A stretch of DNA of 64,000 nt from Septoria linicola (Eukaryota; Ascomycota; Dothideomycetes; Mycosphaerellales; Mycosphaerellaceae). The notes beneath the pieces are model-generated. The model worked only from the letters and a program-made list of their open reading frames with translations. It was not told the origin of the DNA and did not search any database. The stretch lies in NCBI GenBank assembly GCA_024114885.1, contig CP099420.1, positions 3,410,001 through 3,474,000 on the forward strand, read 5' to 3'. Shown in pieces: positions 41,888-52,825 of this stretch; the first letter of the stretch is position 1; the number at the start of each line of letters is the position of its first letter. The position numbers were made by a program, and so were the translations under genes.

Positions 41888-44132
41888 TCAGCTACACCCA
41901 CAATCATTACTCCCACCCTTCTCCTTCTTCCCGCCACCAAAAGCCAACCGACTAATCCCATCTACAATCCCCTTCACACCAGTCTTCCCCGCCGCGACCT
42001 GGCTCGGCGTACTCGAATACGAAGGCGGCACGTCCATGCACGGATTCTGCGTGAAGAAGTTTCGCGGTCTGTGCATGCAAGGATCATCTCATCAGCTTTG
42101 CACATGTAGCAATCCAAACAAGGAAAGAAAAGTGTAGAGGACGCACCTCAGCAAAACAGTCATAGGCTCCGCCGGCATAACAGGATAATCCTCTGGCGCG
42201 GGGAAATGCGTTAAGCCAAAAGTGTGCCAGAGCACGATATCCTCATTATCAAGATTCGCGTCCGGTTCGGCTTCGATCCAGGCGGGGATGCCTTGGGAGG
42301 GTTCACCAGAAGTTTGTGGGACGTGTCGGCCAGCGGGGTGGATTTGATCGTCGTTGTCTGTGGGGACGTGTACATTAGTATGGGAATTATATGCATAGGG
42401 TGGGGAGAAATCGGGACAGGGACATACACTTCGTCACATGAACAGCATGTCTGGCGAATCCAGCGCGTTTCCAGACGAGGCTGCCTTCTTTGGGGAGTAG
42501 AGGGGGTACTTCTCTGCTGACGAGTTTGTATGAGACTGGTTTTTTGCTGTAAGCGTTGATTTTGTTCGTGTTTGCCATGTCCCATGTACGGCTGGTGTTT
42601 CCCTCGTAGTCGCTTTTCGCAGTGCGAGGTGTAGCGAGCTTGGTCTTCTTTGCGTAGAAAGCGTTTCCGTAAGGGTTTTCCTTGGATCCAACTTCGCCGT
42701 CACCGCGTACGGCGTCGACTTGGAAGACTGTGTTGGCTGGCCCGTCAATGTTTGGGTCGATGCGAAGGCAGAAGAGATGCTGGTGGTTGTGTGCGTTGAC
42801 ACCGGGGTAGACTTCAGTGCCCCATGGAGCTGCGTCCTCGCCCGGCGCAAGAGCATATGTGTTCAGAATGCCGGTCAGTCTAATCTCAAGCTGGAGTGTG
42901 CCGTCTTGGTGGAAGATCCAGTAGACGCAATACTCGTAGTTGGCAGCTGTGAAGACATGACTGATGATGAACTTGCGAGCACGAGTGACAGTGCACGAGT
43001 CGTCTCGGAAGTCAGTGTGCTTGAACAGGATTCCATCGTCTTCTTCGTGAACGCAGATCGCATTCTTGATCGTCTGCGGCTCGCCGGCACGATTGACGAA
43101 ATCGGCATCCATGTAGTGAATCGCACCCTTGCAATCGCATCCAAGAGCGAGAGAATTAGTCATATATCCTCCTCCATACTCGCCAAGATCGAAAGCATGC
43201 TTGCGCTGATGTGGATGCTCAGGATTGCCATATGGGACGACCATCTCAGCAAGAGAAACACGCCAGAAGACTGGTCGTACATTGCCCTTGTCGTTGAATG
43301 TGATGTTCGAGAGCACGATACCCTCTCGGTAGTTGAAGCCAACATGTACTGTCCAGTTCTGCCACTTGAGTGTTCGGCCATCGACGGTGAACGATACACC
43401 CTCTGGCTGAGAGATGTTGATTGGCTTGAGATCTGTTCTATACCCACTCTCTTTCTTGACCGCATCTGCATGGTAGTTGATGGGAGGCGCAGTGTTGACC
43501 GGCCTTCCTGTCTCCGGCACATCAATATGGATAATCTCCTGCGTGTCAGAGTTATAGATCGGGCAGAAGTCGAGCGGATAAGTATACTGGCTGTCATCCA
43601 CATGCGGTCGATAATACATCAGTGCTTGTTGCAGACGAACACCCGAACCAAATCGTTCATCGTAGCCAATCGTCCATGGATCGCAGTACACTTTGTGCAT
43701 GTCCTCAGCAGGAATGCCCAATATGCCACACTGCTCAATGACCTTGCTGTCCTTCCTCACAACAGTCTCGACGATTTGCAAGTCCTCCATCGTGATCAGA
43801 GGCTGCACGCCTTCTGTGAGCTGCCAGCTGACTAGCCTCTTCTCTTGCAAGTTGACCTGGCCATCGTAGACCTTGCTTCCTCGACCAATGGCCACAACGT
43901 CCGCGACACGGTGTGGTCTTGGGACAGTCTCGGGGGAGGCGAGCCATTTCATCATCTCGGTCTTGCGTGGTTCCCAGAGGGTGACGGCATTGAAGTGGAC
44001 ATCTGGGTGTTCGCGTCGGACGATAGCTACTGCTGCAGCGATTTCTTCGGATGTGAGAGGGTCGAATGGATGAGTCTGCGCTTTCTGGCCGGTGACATGC
44101 GCAGCCATCTGTTGGAGTCGCTCGAGGACCAT
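41888..44132 (-). CDS. Copper amine oxidase (TPQ type)
   Basis: Predicted complement(join(41888..42068, 42147..42357, 42428..44132)), 698 residues. The frame extends above 44132 without an ATG, so this ATG is the start. Tyr399 in AANYEYCVYW is the N-Y-D/E-Y tyrosine converted to topaquinone. HNHQH at residues 448-452 supplies copper-binding histidines, and a third lies in GLTHFPAPEDYPVMPAEPMT. The GGYMTNSLALGCDC region, next to the conserved active-site Asp, is also present. Introns (GTATGT..ACAG phase 1; GTGCGT..ACAG phase 2) keep frame into the Gly/Lys-rich C-terminus. The enzyme oxidises primary amines to aldehydes, ammonia and peroxide, usually as a nitrogen source, in peroxisome or cytosol. 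No signal peptide seen. Confidence 0.95.
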
Positions 44133-44181
44133 CTTCACTTTCTCTTGCTGTATAGCAATAGAATATGAAAGAGATGTGAGG

Positions 44182-44192
44182 GATAAGATAAG
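44182..44192 (+). promoter_or_regulatory. Overlapping pair of GATAAG sites upstream of amine oxidase
   Basis: GATAAGATAAG, two GATAAG sites sharing one G, lies 50-60 bases before the amine oxidase ATG. A further GATAAG is at 44390-44395. Paired GATA sites are the known preference of AreA/NIT2 nitrogen regulators. Function is inferred. Confidence 0.5.
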
Positions 44193-44250
44193 AAGACGAC
44201 AAGACCTTTGATACTCACACTGGTATATCAATGGGAAATGCTACTCGCCT

Positions 44251-44259
44251 TATATCTTC
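44251..44259 (-). promoter_or_regulatory. Possible TATA element of the amine oxidase gene
   Basis: On the minus strand a GATATAAGG stretch sits about 120 bases upstream of the amine oxidase ATG, a reasonable TATA position for a fungal gene with a short leader. No start-site data. Confidence 0.35.
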
Positions 44260-44942
44260 TTCAATGCACGACCCCGCCTACCTCTCGGTATCCAGTCATA
44301 TGCAGCAGTGCCCATCACTCGCTTGCTGCGCGTACCTCCGCACGTATCTTGGAAGCTGCCGACCAGGATATGGCCCTCGCGCCGCGGCCGATAAGAGGGA
44401 CAGCAAGCGAAAAGTTGCCATTTTGGGACAGTAGGGCGTGTAGCGATGTTCGCTCACAAATCTTCGCGGCCATGTGAAAGTATTTGTCCGCTCAAAGAAG
44501 TGCTATCTTCACAATATGCGAAGTGCAGTTGGAGTGGCTTGCTGAATCGCGAAAGTGTTAAGTAAACGCGTTGCGTGAGTTTGAGTGGGTTGCGCCGGCT
44601 TGATCACGTGGGAGGAAAATGTGTCCCAATGCGTTTCGTGCTATAACAATCTTCGCAGGCATCCGGTAGATATTCCCGATTGTACCGCGACGAACAATAA
44701 TAGATTTCTCGGCAGTCTTGCGCAAATGTCGTAGAACCGCATCTGTCGTACATTGGGGAAAGGTCGTCGATCATGATTGTCCGCAATCGAGCCGATCTCA
44801 CAGTCTGTGAAGCTCTTTGATTCAGTGAGCACAACAGAAATCTGGGCTGCAAAAGCAATCGATGGGCTGGAATAATGGAGGAAGTGCCAGAGAGCTACTC
44901 TGTCTCCTCGCAACTAAGCACGTCTCTAACCAGACCAACTCC

Positions 44943-46719
44943 TCAAACAGCCTTCTCCTCAACACCCACCTCCTTCTCCCCACTCCCATCATGACTCACT
45001 CCCCCAGAACTCCCCACCCTCTCCTCCTCATCCACGCCAAACTCCCTCGTCTTCTCCTCCAATTCAGCCTCCGACAAGAAAGGCAATTCCTTCGCCGCAC
45101 GCACATACGAAATCTTCTCGTGAAAGCCTTTCGCAAAAATGACGTCGATTTCTTCGAGCGAGCGGCCGGCGGTTTCGATGTAGAAGAAGTAGATGAAGGG
45201 GAAGAAGAGCGCGTTGATGGCGCCGAAGACGAGGTAGGTGCCCCAGCCGACTGTGAGGAATTATGGTTAAGAAGGGTTGTGGGGAGGGTGGGGAAAGGGA
45301 GGGGGAAGGGGGAAGGCTGGGCTTACTGTTTGAGATCATGACGGGGGTTATCATGACGATGAGGAAGTTGAAAAGCTGTAGTAGAACTGATCAGTAATCG
45401 ATTCCTTCATCGCAATGATCGTAGAGTGCAGGACGTACCCAATTCGTGCAAGTCGAAACAGCATTCGCCTTCGCCCTCGTCTTGATCGGATTCACCTCCG
45501 CCGGATACAACCACGGCAGCGGCAACCACGTCGCACCAAAGACAGCAATAAACAGGAAGAACCCCACCACAGCTCCCTTCGCCGCCGACACAGTTCCCGG
45601 GATCAAGCACGCCATCGACAAGAACATAGCCAAACTCTGCCCTACTGTCCCTATGAGGAACAACTTTCTCCTTCCAACCTTTTCGATAATGAACCACGAT
45701 ACCGTAGCGAAGATGGCGTAGACGATCATATTGACCCCCGAAATAATCAAACTCATCGTCCTCGTCATGCCGACGCTTTGTTCCATAAGAATGGGCAGGT
45801 AGTAGATGACCGCATTGCAACCTCCAATCTGCTGGAACAACTGACTCGAAGATCCAAGCAACATTCTCCTCCAATGCTGCGTCTTGCCTCCTGTGAACAG
45901 TGCTCGGTAAGGTGTATTCCCGCCTGCGTGTCCCGAGGCACGGATACTATCCATGATGATTCCAGCTTGCATTTTGACTTCTGCGTCATCGCGGTGTTTG
46001 CCAGAGAGAGCGGCGAGGACGGTGGTGGCTTCTTCGTGGCGGTCGCGGGTGAGCAGCCAGCGGGGAGATTCGGGGAGGAAGACCATCATGACGGAGAGGA
46101 AGAGGCCGAAGACGACTTGGAAGGCGATGGGGAAGCGCCAGGTGAGGTCTGCGGGGCCGTAGCTAGAGCCGAAATCGATCCAGTAGGCGATGACGGTGCC
46201 GAAGGCGATAATGCCGCCTTCGATGCAAATGAGGAGGCCTCGGTTTGTGGTGCGAGAACATTCGGCTTGGTAGGTGGGGATGGTGGAAGTGTTGATTCCG
46301 TTGCCGATACCTGTGATAGTGCGACCTATGATGAACTGGACAGTTGCTCCGGAGCCCTTGATCGCTGAGATTTGGATGATGACTCCCAGAATCATGACAA
46401 CGCCTCCGAGTATGATGGCTCTGCGGCGGCCAATGCGATCACCGTAAGCCAGTTGGAACATGGCGCCTAAGAGACATCCTATCTCATAGATTGCAGTGAC
46501 GAAGCCTTGCCATGTGGAGTTGTCCCTAACCTCGGGAATCGTGTCCGCGAACTGCGTCGCAGAGATAATGCCAGACATGACACCCTGGTCGTAGCCAAAA
46601 AGCAGGAAACCGTTCGTTGCGACGATCGATACCATGAGGGAGAGGGCGCGGCCGCTGAGGCCCATGTAGTGAGGAATGCCCTGCGAATCATCGCGAGAGC
46701 TGGCTTTGAGCACTCCCAT
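44943..46719 (-). CDS. MFS sugar transporter (SP family)
   Basis: Predicted complement(join(44943..45250, 45327..45375, 45439..46719)), 545 residues. Twelve membrane segments are expected. SP-family signatures are present: FGYDQGVMSGII in TM1, GDRIGRRRAII after TM2, ITGIGNGINTSTIPTYQAEC, LPESPRWLL after TM6, QQIGGCNAVIYYLPIL in TM7 and PLPWLYPAEVNPIKTRAKAN near TM10-11. Two introns (GTACGT..ACAG phase 0; GTAAGC..ACAG phase 1) are needed to reach the last helices and the tail ETAGRSLEEIDVIF, which is the expected ending. The acidic C-terminal tail is Glu/Ser rich. It is a plasma-membrane hexose, pentose or polyol importer; the substrate is not determinable. Confidence 0.93.
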
Positions 46720-47674
46720 GCCGGATGTCGATTATTTGTCGTCCTATGTGTAGCAAAGTCCTATGCCGAGCCAATGTAGTAGAATCGTCGATCGATACAG
46801 AACAAGCACTAAAGATCAGCAGAGAAAATGCAAACGATTGAGGGAGAAAGTGGACCGTGGGGAAAGAAATGAAGATCTGTGGGTAGGCAAGAGCGACACT
46901 TTTATTATCAGCTACTTCTCTTGCTGTCGACCAACTCTTCTAGCTGGTTGCTTTCGACTCACGATCCACTGTCGGCTGTCGCGTGGATAAATACCTGACT
47001 TGCATTGATGAAGCACGACGGTAGTGCTAGAGTCCGCCGGCTTTTCGTGCGACCAGCATTTGCGATGCGACAAAATGTATGGATGTGATCACAGTACGTC
47101 AGAGCATCCACAGTGCGTGTAGCAGGCGCATATAAGTAGTCAAAGACTTTCTCAACTCCAGATCGCCCGCATGGAGGTAGGCCTCAACCCGCAGGGTCTC
47201 CGGACTTGGTGCCAGATTTCAAGCTCGGGACATGTGGATACCAAGTGGATGACTGCACAAGGTGAGGTTTGGACAGCAGAAGCTCATTTGTTCCTGGTGG
47301 ACGGCGAAGCTTCGGAATTATCTAAGAATCTCCCGAACCAGGAAGCCGAAGATTTCTCAGGCAGCAATGTGGGTCCCGTTACATTTCTTGTCTCGCATGC
47401 TTCGCAGGCTTCGCATACTTCGCCTGTCTTGGTCCGACACAAGCTTGTGACAAGAGTGCTTGTGAGTTCGTCCTATCAGCTGCCATCGCGGCTGGCCATA
47501 AGTGGGACCCGGTGGTACAGCTGAGATGAGAGATGGATTGACACATACGGCAAGAGTCCCGGTGCAAGTTGAAAGCCATGCAGCGTCGTATGGAGGTAGA
47601 TGGCACACCAGTAGAGCTGCTGCGCAATGTTGTGTGGACAATAGGTGATCTAGCTACACTTTAGCAGTGACGCT
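46720..47674. other. Intergenic region upstream of the sugar transporter
   Basis: About 950 bases. The plus-strand frame 47171-47524 is compositionally odd and partly made of short TTCGCA direct repeats (around 47391-47422). No gene is called. Confidence 0.45.
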
Positions 47675-49429
47675 TTACACATAGGCCAGAGTACCATCCT
47701 CCTTCATTTTGGCCCAGACCTCCAGCTTGGCTTGGCCTCCAGCAACAGCAGGTCCAATGACTAGCAGTTGTCCTTGGGGTTCTGAAGCGCCTACAAGTTG
47801 ATCGTTGGCAGGATTCAGCAACTTCACCTCGACACTACTCAGAGGGACGCCAAAGTGGCTGTGTTCAGCACCATCGACCCGTCTGTAGTCGAAAACGTTG
47901 GTCTGAGCTACGGCGCCGGCAACTTGAGGAGCCGTCAGAGCATAGATGATGCGGCTTCGAGTGAAGATTCGCAAGTCGCTCAGCATCGTTGATGTGAGTG
48001 GCGGAGAGCCTGCACAGAGTCGGTCAAAGGTGAGGATAAGCCGCAGCTTGCCAGGCTCGGTCTCGCTCGACTTTGGTGCAAGCAATTTGAACAAAAGACC
48101 ATCAGTCGGCAGACGTCCTGCTGCAATAGTCTGATCTTGACTGTACTTGCCAAACTTCTGCAAACCAGAGCTGACGGCGCCTGTTTCTTGCTGGTGTAGC
48201 TTGGCCAAGGTCTCTGCGCCGGCGATGATGACTGTCGGTGCCACCCCTCTTCTTGCAAGAGCGAGATCAACACCTGCAGTAGCAACGCTGTTGATCGCCA
48301 AGCTCGCATGCATGAACAGTGCAGCAAATGTTTGGCACAAAACGTAGCTGTAAGTGAAGGTGTCCACTGGGAGGACGAGATCCGCCGAGCTCAACCGTTG
48401 TCGCAAGGGAATTGCGGTGATTAGTGCGGCTGTGGCAGCCACAATGTTGCCTTGTGATAGGGCAACAATCTGAGGCTTGGTATCGGGGACTGTGGGCTGC
48501 CAGACAAACACAACCTCTCCAGGCTTATCGCTATTCTCATTGCTGGGAAGCTCGGTCGCAGCTGACTTGTTCTCGTCCACCACATCGTGCCAGACACTGA
48601 CTCGCAGACGAGCCTGAGCATTATCAGGCACGCCATTCCAATCCATGTGCTTGCTGGTCTTTTCGACAACCCAAGTCACCAGGCGAAGTTGTTGGCATGA
48701 TTGAGTCAGGTCCTCCAGTGGTAGAGTGCCAGCAGAAGAGACGAGAGCATCAGCTCCTGTGGCATTGAGGAAGTCGTACACCTGAGGATGTGGGAGGTTG
48801 TACGGCAGTAGGACAGGCGTGATGCCGTAGAAGGAGGCGGCTATCGCTCGCGTCAGCAGAGCAACTTACATTGACAAGATGTAGAGAAGCGCACCAAAGA
48901 CAGTCAAAAGGTATTCAATGCTGTTGGGCAGATAAATGGCCACCTTCCTGACGCCAGCGTCCTTGAAGTGCTTGCCGATGATGGCGATTTGCTTGGTCAA
49001 ATCGTCAATGTCATGCTCAATCAGCTCCTGCTTGCCCAGAACAGTCATGATGAGACCCTTTGGCACCTGCTTGCCATCTGGGCCTGCAGTGCCGCCCTTT
49101 TGCACTTCCCGCCAAATGTCTCTGATATCTCCGTCCCTTCCGGAGGCCCAGCGAGGAGCCGATGCATCTTTGACATTCAAGCCTGTTTTGAGTGGATAGC
49201 CATGAGGCACTTCTGGCGAGCGATAGATGGCCGACTCGCCCTTGTTCCTGACCGGGCTTGCCGTCGCTTGTCGAGCTAGCAGCAGAGGATGTGTGTCGGG
49301 CTCGTCAGGAAAGACAACGGGGTAAACGAGGGCAGCTACCAGAGCGAGTGCGAGTAGAGTTGTGATAAGAGACCATTCGGAGAGCACTTTGGCGACTGTG
49401 GCGTCCAGCGATTCCAGTGCGTTAGCCAT
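47675..49429 (-). CDS. Membrane-anchored acyl-CoA synthetase-like (AMP-binding) protein, probably inactive
   Basis: Predicted complement(join(47675..48840, 48895..49429)), 566 residues. The intron is GTGCGC..ATAG, phase 1. It turns a dead-end frame into LLTVFAASFYGITPVLLPYN, normal for the ANL superfamily. An N-terminal hydrophobic helix (WSLITTLLALALVAALVYPV, about 19-38) predicts membrane anchoring. The N-lobe fold is present, with KVAIYLPNSIEYLLT. The usual phosphate-binding loop (YTSGTTGxPK) is replaced by WQPTVPDTKPQIVALSQGNI, and the protein ends at KMKEDGTLAYV without the C-terminal catalytic-lysine lobe. Fungal proteins of this shape are annotated as AMP-binding proteins. A pseudo-enzyme or scaffold role is an inference. 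Confidence 0.78.
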
Positions 49430-49760
49430 GGCAGTCAGTCAGATACCAAATGAGGATTTGGTCATATCATGGTTACGGACGGGCAGCCAGCTGGAAGTGA
49501 GACGAGCTGTCGGCCCCACCAGCAGCAATACGCAGGGCAAGGTTGAATAGCTCCGATGTGGCTGATGCAGAGCGGAAGTGAATGCGCGCGTGCAAAGTGT
49601 GGCTGAACAGACTAACTTGGCGTGTTTTCTGCGGGAGCTTTCCTAGCAACCAGAAAGCCGTCCATCTTTGTTGAAGTGATGATCGTACAGATGAACTGAA
49701 TTGGCGGATAACGAGTCCATACTAACCCGCTCATACTAACATTCACAGCAAATCTCAGCC
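49430..49760. promoter_or_regulatory. Shared upstream region of AMP-binding-like gene and POM34
   Basis: A 331-base divergent region holding both promoters by position. No specific element was identified. The plus-strand side ends in an A/C-rich leader before the POM34 start. Confidence 0.45.
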
Positions 49761-50777
49761 ATGTCGTCGACGGCATTGACATCTGCGTCGACAACATCGC
49801 AGTCGCTCTCGCAGACAGCAGTCGGGAAAGTGGCCGCATCAACAGTCGCCAAAGTACTACCCATTGCAGCCACGACAACGCCGCGCAAAGACGCACAGCA
49901 ACAACATGGACAATGGACACATCCGCGAATGGACGAAGTGATACGCCGACGGGACGCGACCAGCTTCGACAAGAGCAATGTCACCACCATTCTGCTCAGC
50001 TCCATCGTGCTGCTCGTCTCACTCTCCACTCCTCACATTCTGCACGGGGCGTGGGTCTTGCTCTTTCACACTGTCGCTCCTTCCTCGTGCTGACTGACAT
50101 GCTACAGACTCCCTGCCAGCTGGCTTGTAGCAGTCTACCCATACCCGCGATATGCAGTGTGGACCATCCAGGCCGTGATGGCTCTCAACATTGCAGTCGC
50201 GACTCTGCCGCTCTGGCGCAAACCTGATGCCTGCGAAGACGTTCCTCTCACACCCCAACAACGCAAGCTCCTCGGACTTCCACCAATGACTCGACCTGCC
50301 ACGCCGGCCGAAAAGCAGCAACATGTCACTCCACCACGATTCTCGCGCTCCAACACGCCCAATAGCCGAACGAGCAGTCTGAACGCAACACGAGGTGCAT
50401 CACCGTTGTCAGGACGAGGGACACCCATCGATGCGAGCGGCAGTTTTCGACCCAGCCACTCGGCCTCACACTCACAATGGGGCTCACCGGCACAAGGAAA
50501 TCAGCTGCGGCGGACTGAAAGCGGCAACTCCTTGCTGGGACCCGAGACGAGCTGTGGAAGCGGCGGAGAGCGAAGACGGCTGAGCTATACAGCATTCACC
50601 AACAGCTCGCCTCTGGACATCAGCAGCTTCGAGTCACTGGGAAGAGTTGAAACGCCCACCAAGGAGAAGAAAGCCAGCGTGGGTCTGAACAATAAATGGT
50701 TGTACGAGAGGGGAAGAGGCAGCCCAAGCGGGAGTGCGAGGTTCAAGACCAGTCTTCCAGCTGGCAGTATGTGGTAG
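49761..50777 (+). CDS. POM34: Pom34-like transmembrane nucleoporin
   Basis: Predicted join(49761..50050, 50108..50777), 319 residues. The intron is GTGGGT..ACAG (phase 2), with a CTGAC branch. Splicing joins STPHILHGA to LPASWLVAVYPYPRYAVWTI, so two membrane helices form: VTTILLSSIVLLVSLS and YAVWTIQAVMALNIAVATLP. After the second helix, LTPQQRKLLGLPPMTRPATP and QHVTPPRFSRSNTPNSR match the conserved POM34 (NPCC) segment. A Ser/Thr/Gly-rich disordered tail ends in GSMW. Pom34 is an integral membrane protein of the nuclear pore ring, binding Pom152 and Ndc1. Unspliced, the first frame would stop at 50093. Confidence 0.87.
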
Positions 50778-51197
50778 CCAGCATTCTTACGACCATCTGA
50801 TTCTAGCGCGGCGTTGACAGGAGAATGGCAACGCCAGGTACGTTCGCTTCAGGAGAAGTAGATTCGCTGATGTATCGCGGTCTGTACAGTAACGACGGTA
50901 AAGCTACACGGTCATCGCTCCTCGGTCCAATGCGGACCGAGCCAAGCTACGATGTACTACCAGATCTACATGCCAGTTCAATTCCAGTGGAATGGCAGCA
51001 CAACCCATTCGTGCATCAATTCTCCAACTTTCAAGCACCCCGCACGAGACGATGCATGTATGTACTCAGATTGTGCATACGACTTTGGGGGTGTTGTATA
51101 CCTGCTTGGCATAGTAGCACAAGACATTTAAATGTCTAAGAAAGCATGAACTTGTGCAGAAAACGAAGTTGCGAAAGATACTCAATCACATAGCAAC
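50778..51197. other. Intergenic region between POM34 and GH28 gene
   Basis: About 420 bases containing the POM34 3' region and GH28 promoter. The frame 50825-51139 has no recognisable features. Confidence 0.45.
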
Positions 51198-52676
51198 ATG
51201 GCGATGCAGACCATCCTCGTCAATCTACTGCTTGCTCTGCCAGTGCTCACAGCTGCAGCCCAACCTCGCAAAAGATGTATAGTACCAGCAAGCGGCTCCA
51301 ACCAGACCGACGACGCACCCGCCATCAGACAAGCCTTTCAAGACTGTGCGCATGACGCCAAAGTGGTCTTCCAGCCAACAACATACTACATCAACTCCGT
51401 CCTCAACATTTCCGGTCTCGAAGACGTCGACATTGACATTCACGGCCACCTGCTTGTATCCCTCCCCACCCCAGCCGCAATCCAATCAACTAACTAACGA
51501 TCACCTTCTTGAAATCTCCAGTGGTCCACCGACATTCCCTACTGGCTCTCCTCCTCTCTTCCCGTCGGCTACCAGAACCAATCCACAGCGTTCATCCTCA
51601 GCGGGAACAACATCCGGCTCAACGGGCACGGCGTAGGAACGCTCAATGGCAACGGCGACTATTGGTATGAGTGGATCTCTAAGCAGCCGAATACGTCGAA
51701 TTATCCTGGACGGCCGCATCAGATCACTTTTAGTGGGTTGACGAATTCTGTCGTCAAGGGCCTGAATTTCTTGAGGAGTCAGATGTGGACCATGTCGATT
51801 ATACACAGTCGGGATAGTGTGTGGGAGGATATTTTTGTCAACAACACTGGGAATCGTGTGTCGAGTTGTAAGTCGTCTTTTCTTCTCTCCCTCCCTTTCC
51901 CATTCCTTCTCTCCCTCCCTCCCTCCCATCCTCCATCGATCCCTGCCTCCATTGACCAACGAACGTCGCTAACGCCACCTTTTTCTCCTCCCGTCACAGC
52001 AAACACCGACGGCGCAGACACATTCTTCTCCTCCAACCTTCTCTTCCGCAACTGGACCGTCTACAACAGCGACGACTCCTTCTCCGCCAAAGCAAATTCA
52101 ACCAACATCACATTACTCGATTCACACTTTTACCACGGCCTCGGTATAGCCATCGGGTCCATCGGCCAGTACAACAACGCCTTTGAAACAATCTCCAATT
52201 TCCGCGCGGAGAATGTCTATTTCGAAAATACCCTGCATGCATTCTATGTCAAAACGTGGACGGACGATCAAGTTGGCTTTCCGCCGAATGGAGGAGGGGG
52301 AGGATTGGGGTATGCGGAGAATTTGCATTTGAAGGATCTGAAGGTCAAGGGTGCGAGGGGAGGGTTGTTTACGATTAGTCAGTGTACGAGGTTTAGTGGT
52401 GCGCCTGGGGTGGGCAATTGCACGAATAGTCAGTTTCAGGTGAGGGATGTGGTGATTGATGGGCTGCGAGGGACCACAAAGGATAGGCGGGTGGTGAGTT
52501 TGCAGTGTAGTGCGGTGGCGCCGTGTACGGATATTGAGTTGAGGGATGTGGATGTGAGGTTTAGTGGAAATGGGTCGGTGGTCGAGGGCTACCTTTGTGG
52601 GAATGTGGTGGATAATGATGGCTTCAATTGTACGGGACCCGCCTGTGTTGGCGGGAGTGCGACTGGTGGGTGTTGA
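51198..52676 (+). CDS. GH28 exo-rhamnogalacturonase/exo-pectinase-like secreted enzyme
   Basis: Predicted join(51198..51455, 51522..51867, 52000..52676), 426 residues. Signal peptide MAMQTILVNLLLALPVLTAA. GH28 right-handed beta-helix motifs: NTDGADTF, NSDDSFSAKANSTN, HGLGIAIGSIGQYN and YVKTWTDDQVGFPPNGGGGG. The catalytic acidic pair sits in NTDGAD and SDDSF. The Gly-rich GGGLGYAENL and HGLG/GSIGQY forms resemble the rgx (exo-rhamnogalacturonase) branch rather than endo-polygalacturonase. Introns are GTATCC..CCAG (phase 0) and GTAAGT..CACAG (phase 1). The second is pyrimidine-rich and 132 bases long. It is extracellular and would act on pectin side structures. Neighbours are a peroxygenase and a PL26-like lyase. 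Confidence 0.9.
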
Positions 52677-52825
52677 TGGTGTAGACTTTATGGGTTGCCA
52701 GCTGGTGAGCACGGAGTGGCCAGCAGATCTGTTCTGTTCTGTACCACGCCTTCTCTCTGTGTGCACAGCTACGCAGATATTGGATTGTCATGACTTAGAA
52801 TACGTCACCATGAGCCTGAGCCACA

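Larger units (their letters stand above)
44133..44942. other. Upstream region of amine oxidase
   Basis: About 810 bases, upstream of the amine oxidase and downstream of the sugar transporter. Besides the GATA and TATA-like elements it has CACGTG at 44605-44610. No gene is supportable. Confidence 0.5.

Noticed and set aside
47171..47524. 117-codon plus-strand frame
   Set aside because: Partly repetitive, no domain, no splice pattern; probably chance.
48841..48875. Intron donor GTAAGT near 48868 for the AMP-binding gene
   Set aside because: It gives phase 2, while the only acceptors (ATAG or CGAG) need phase 1. GTGCGC at 48894 restores the conserved AASFYG junction.
50825..51139. 104-codon frame after POM34
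   Set aside because: No homology or motif, and it cannot be joined to POM34, whose stop at 50777 ends a normal tail.
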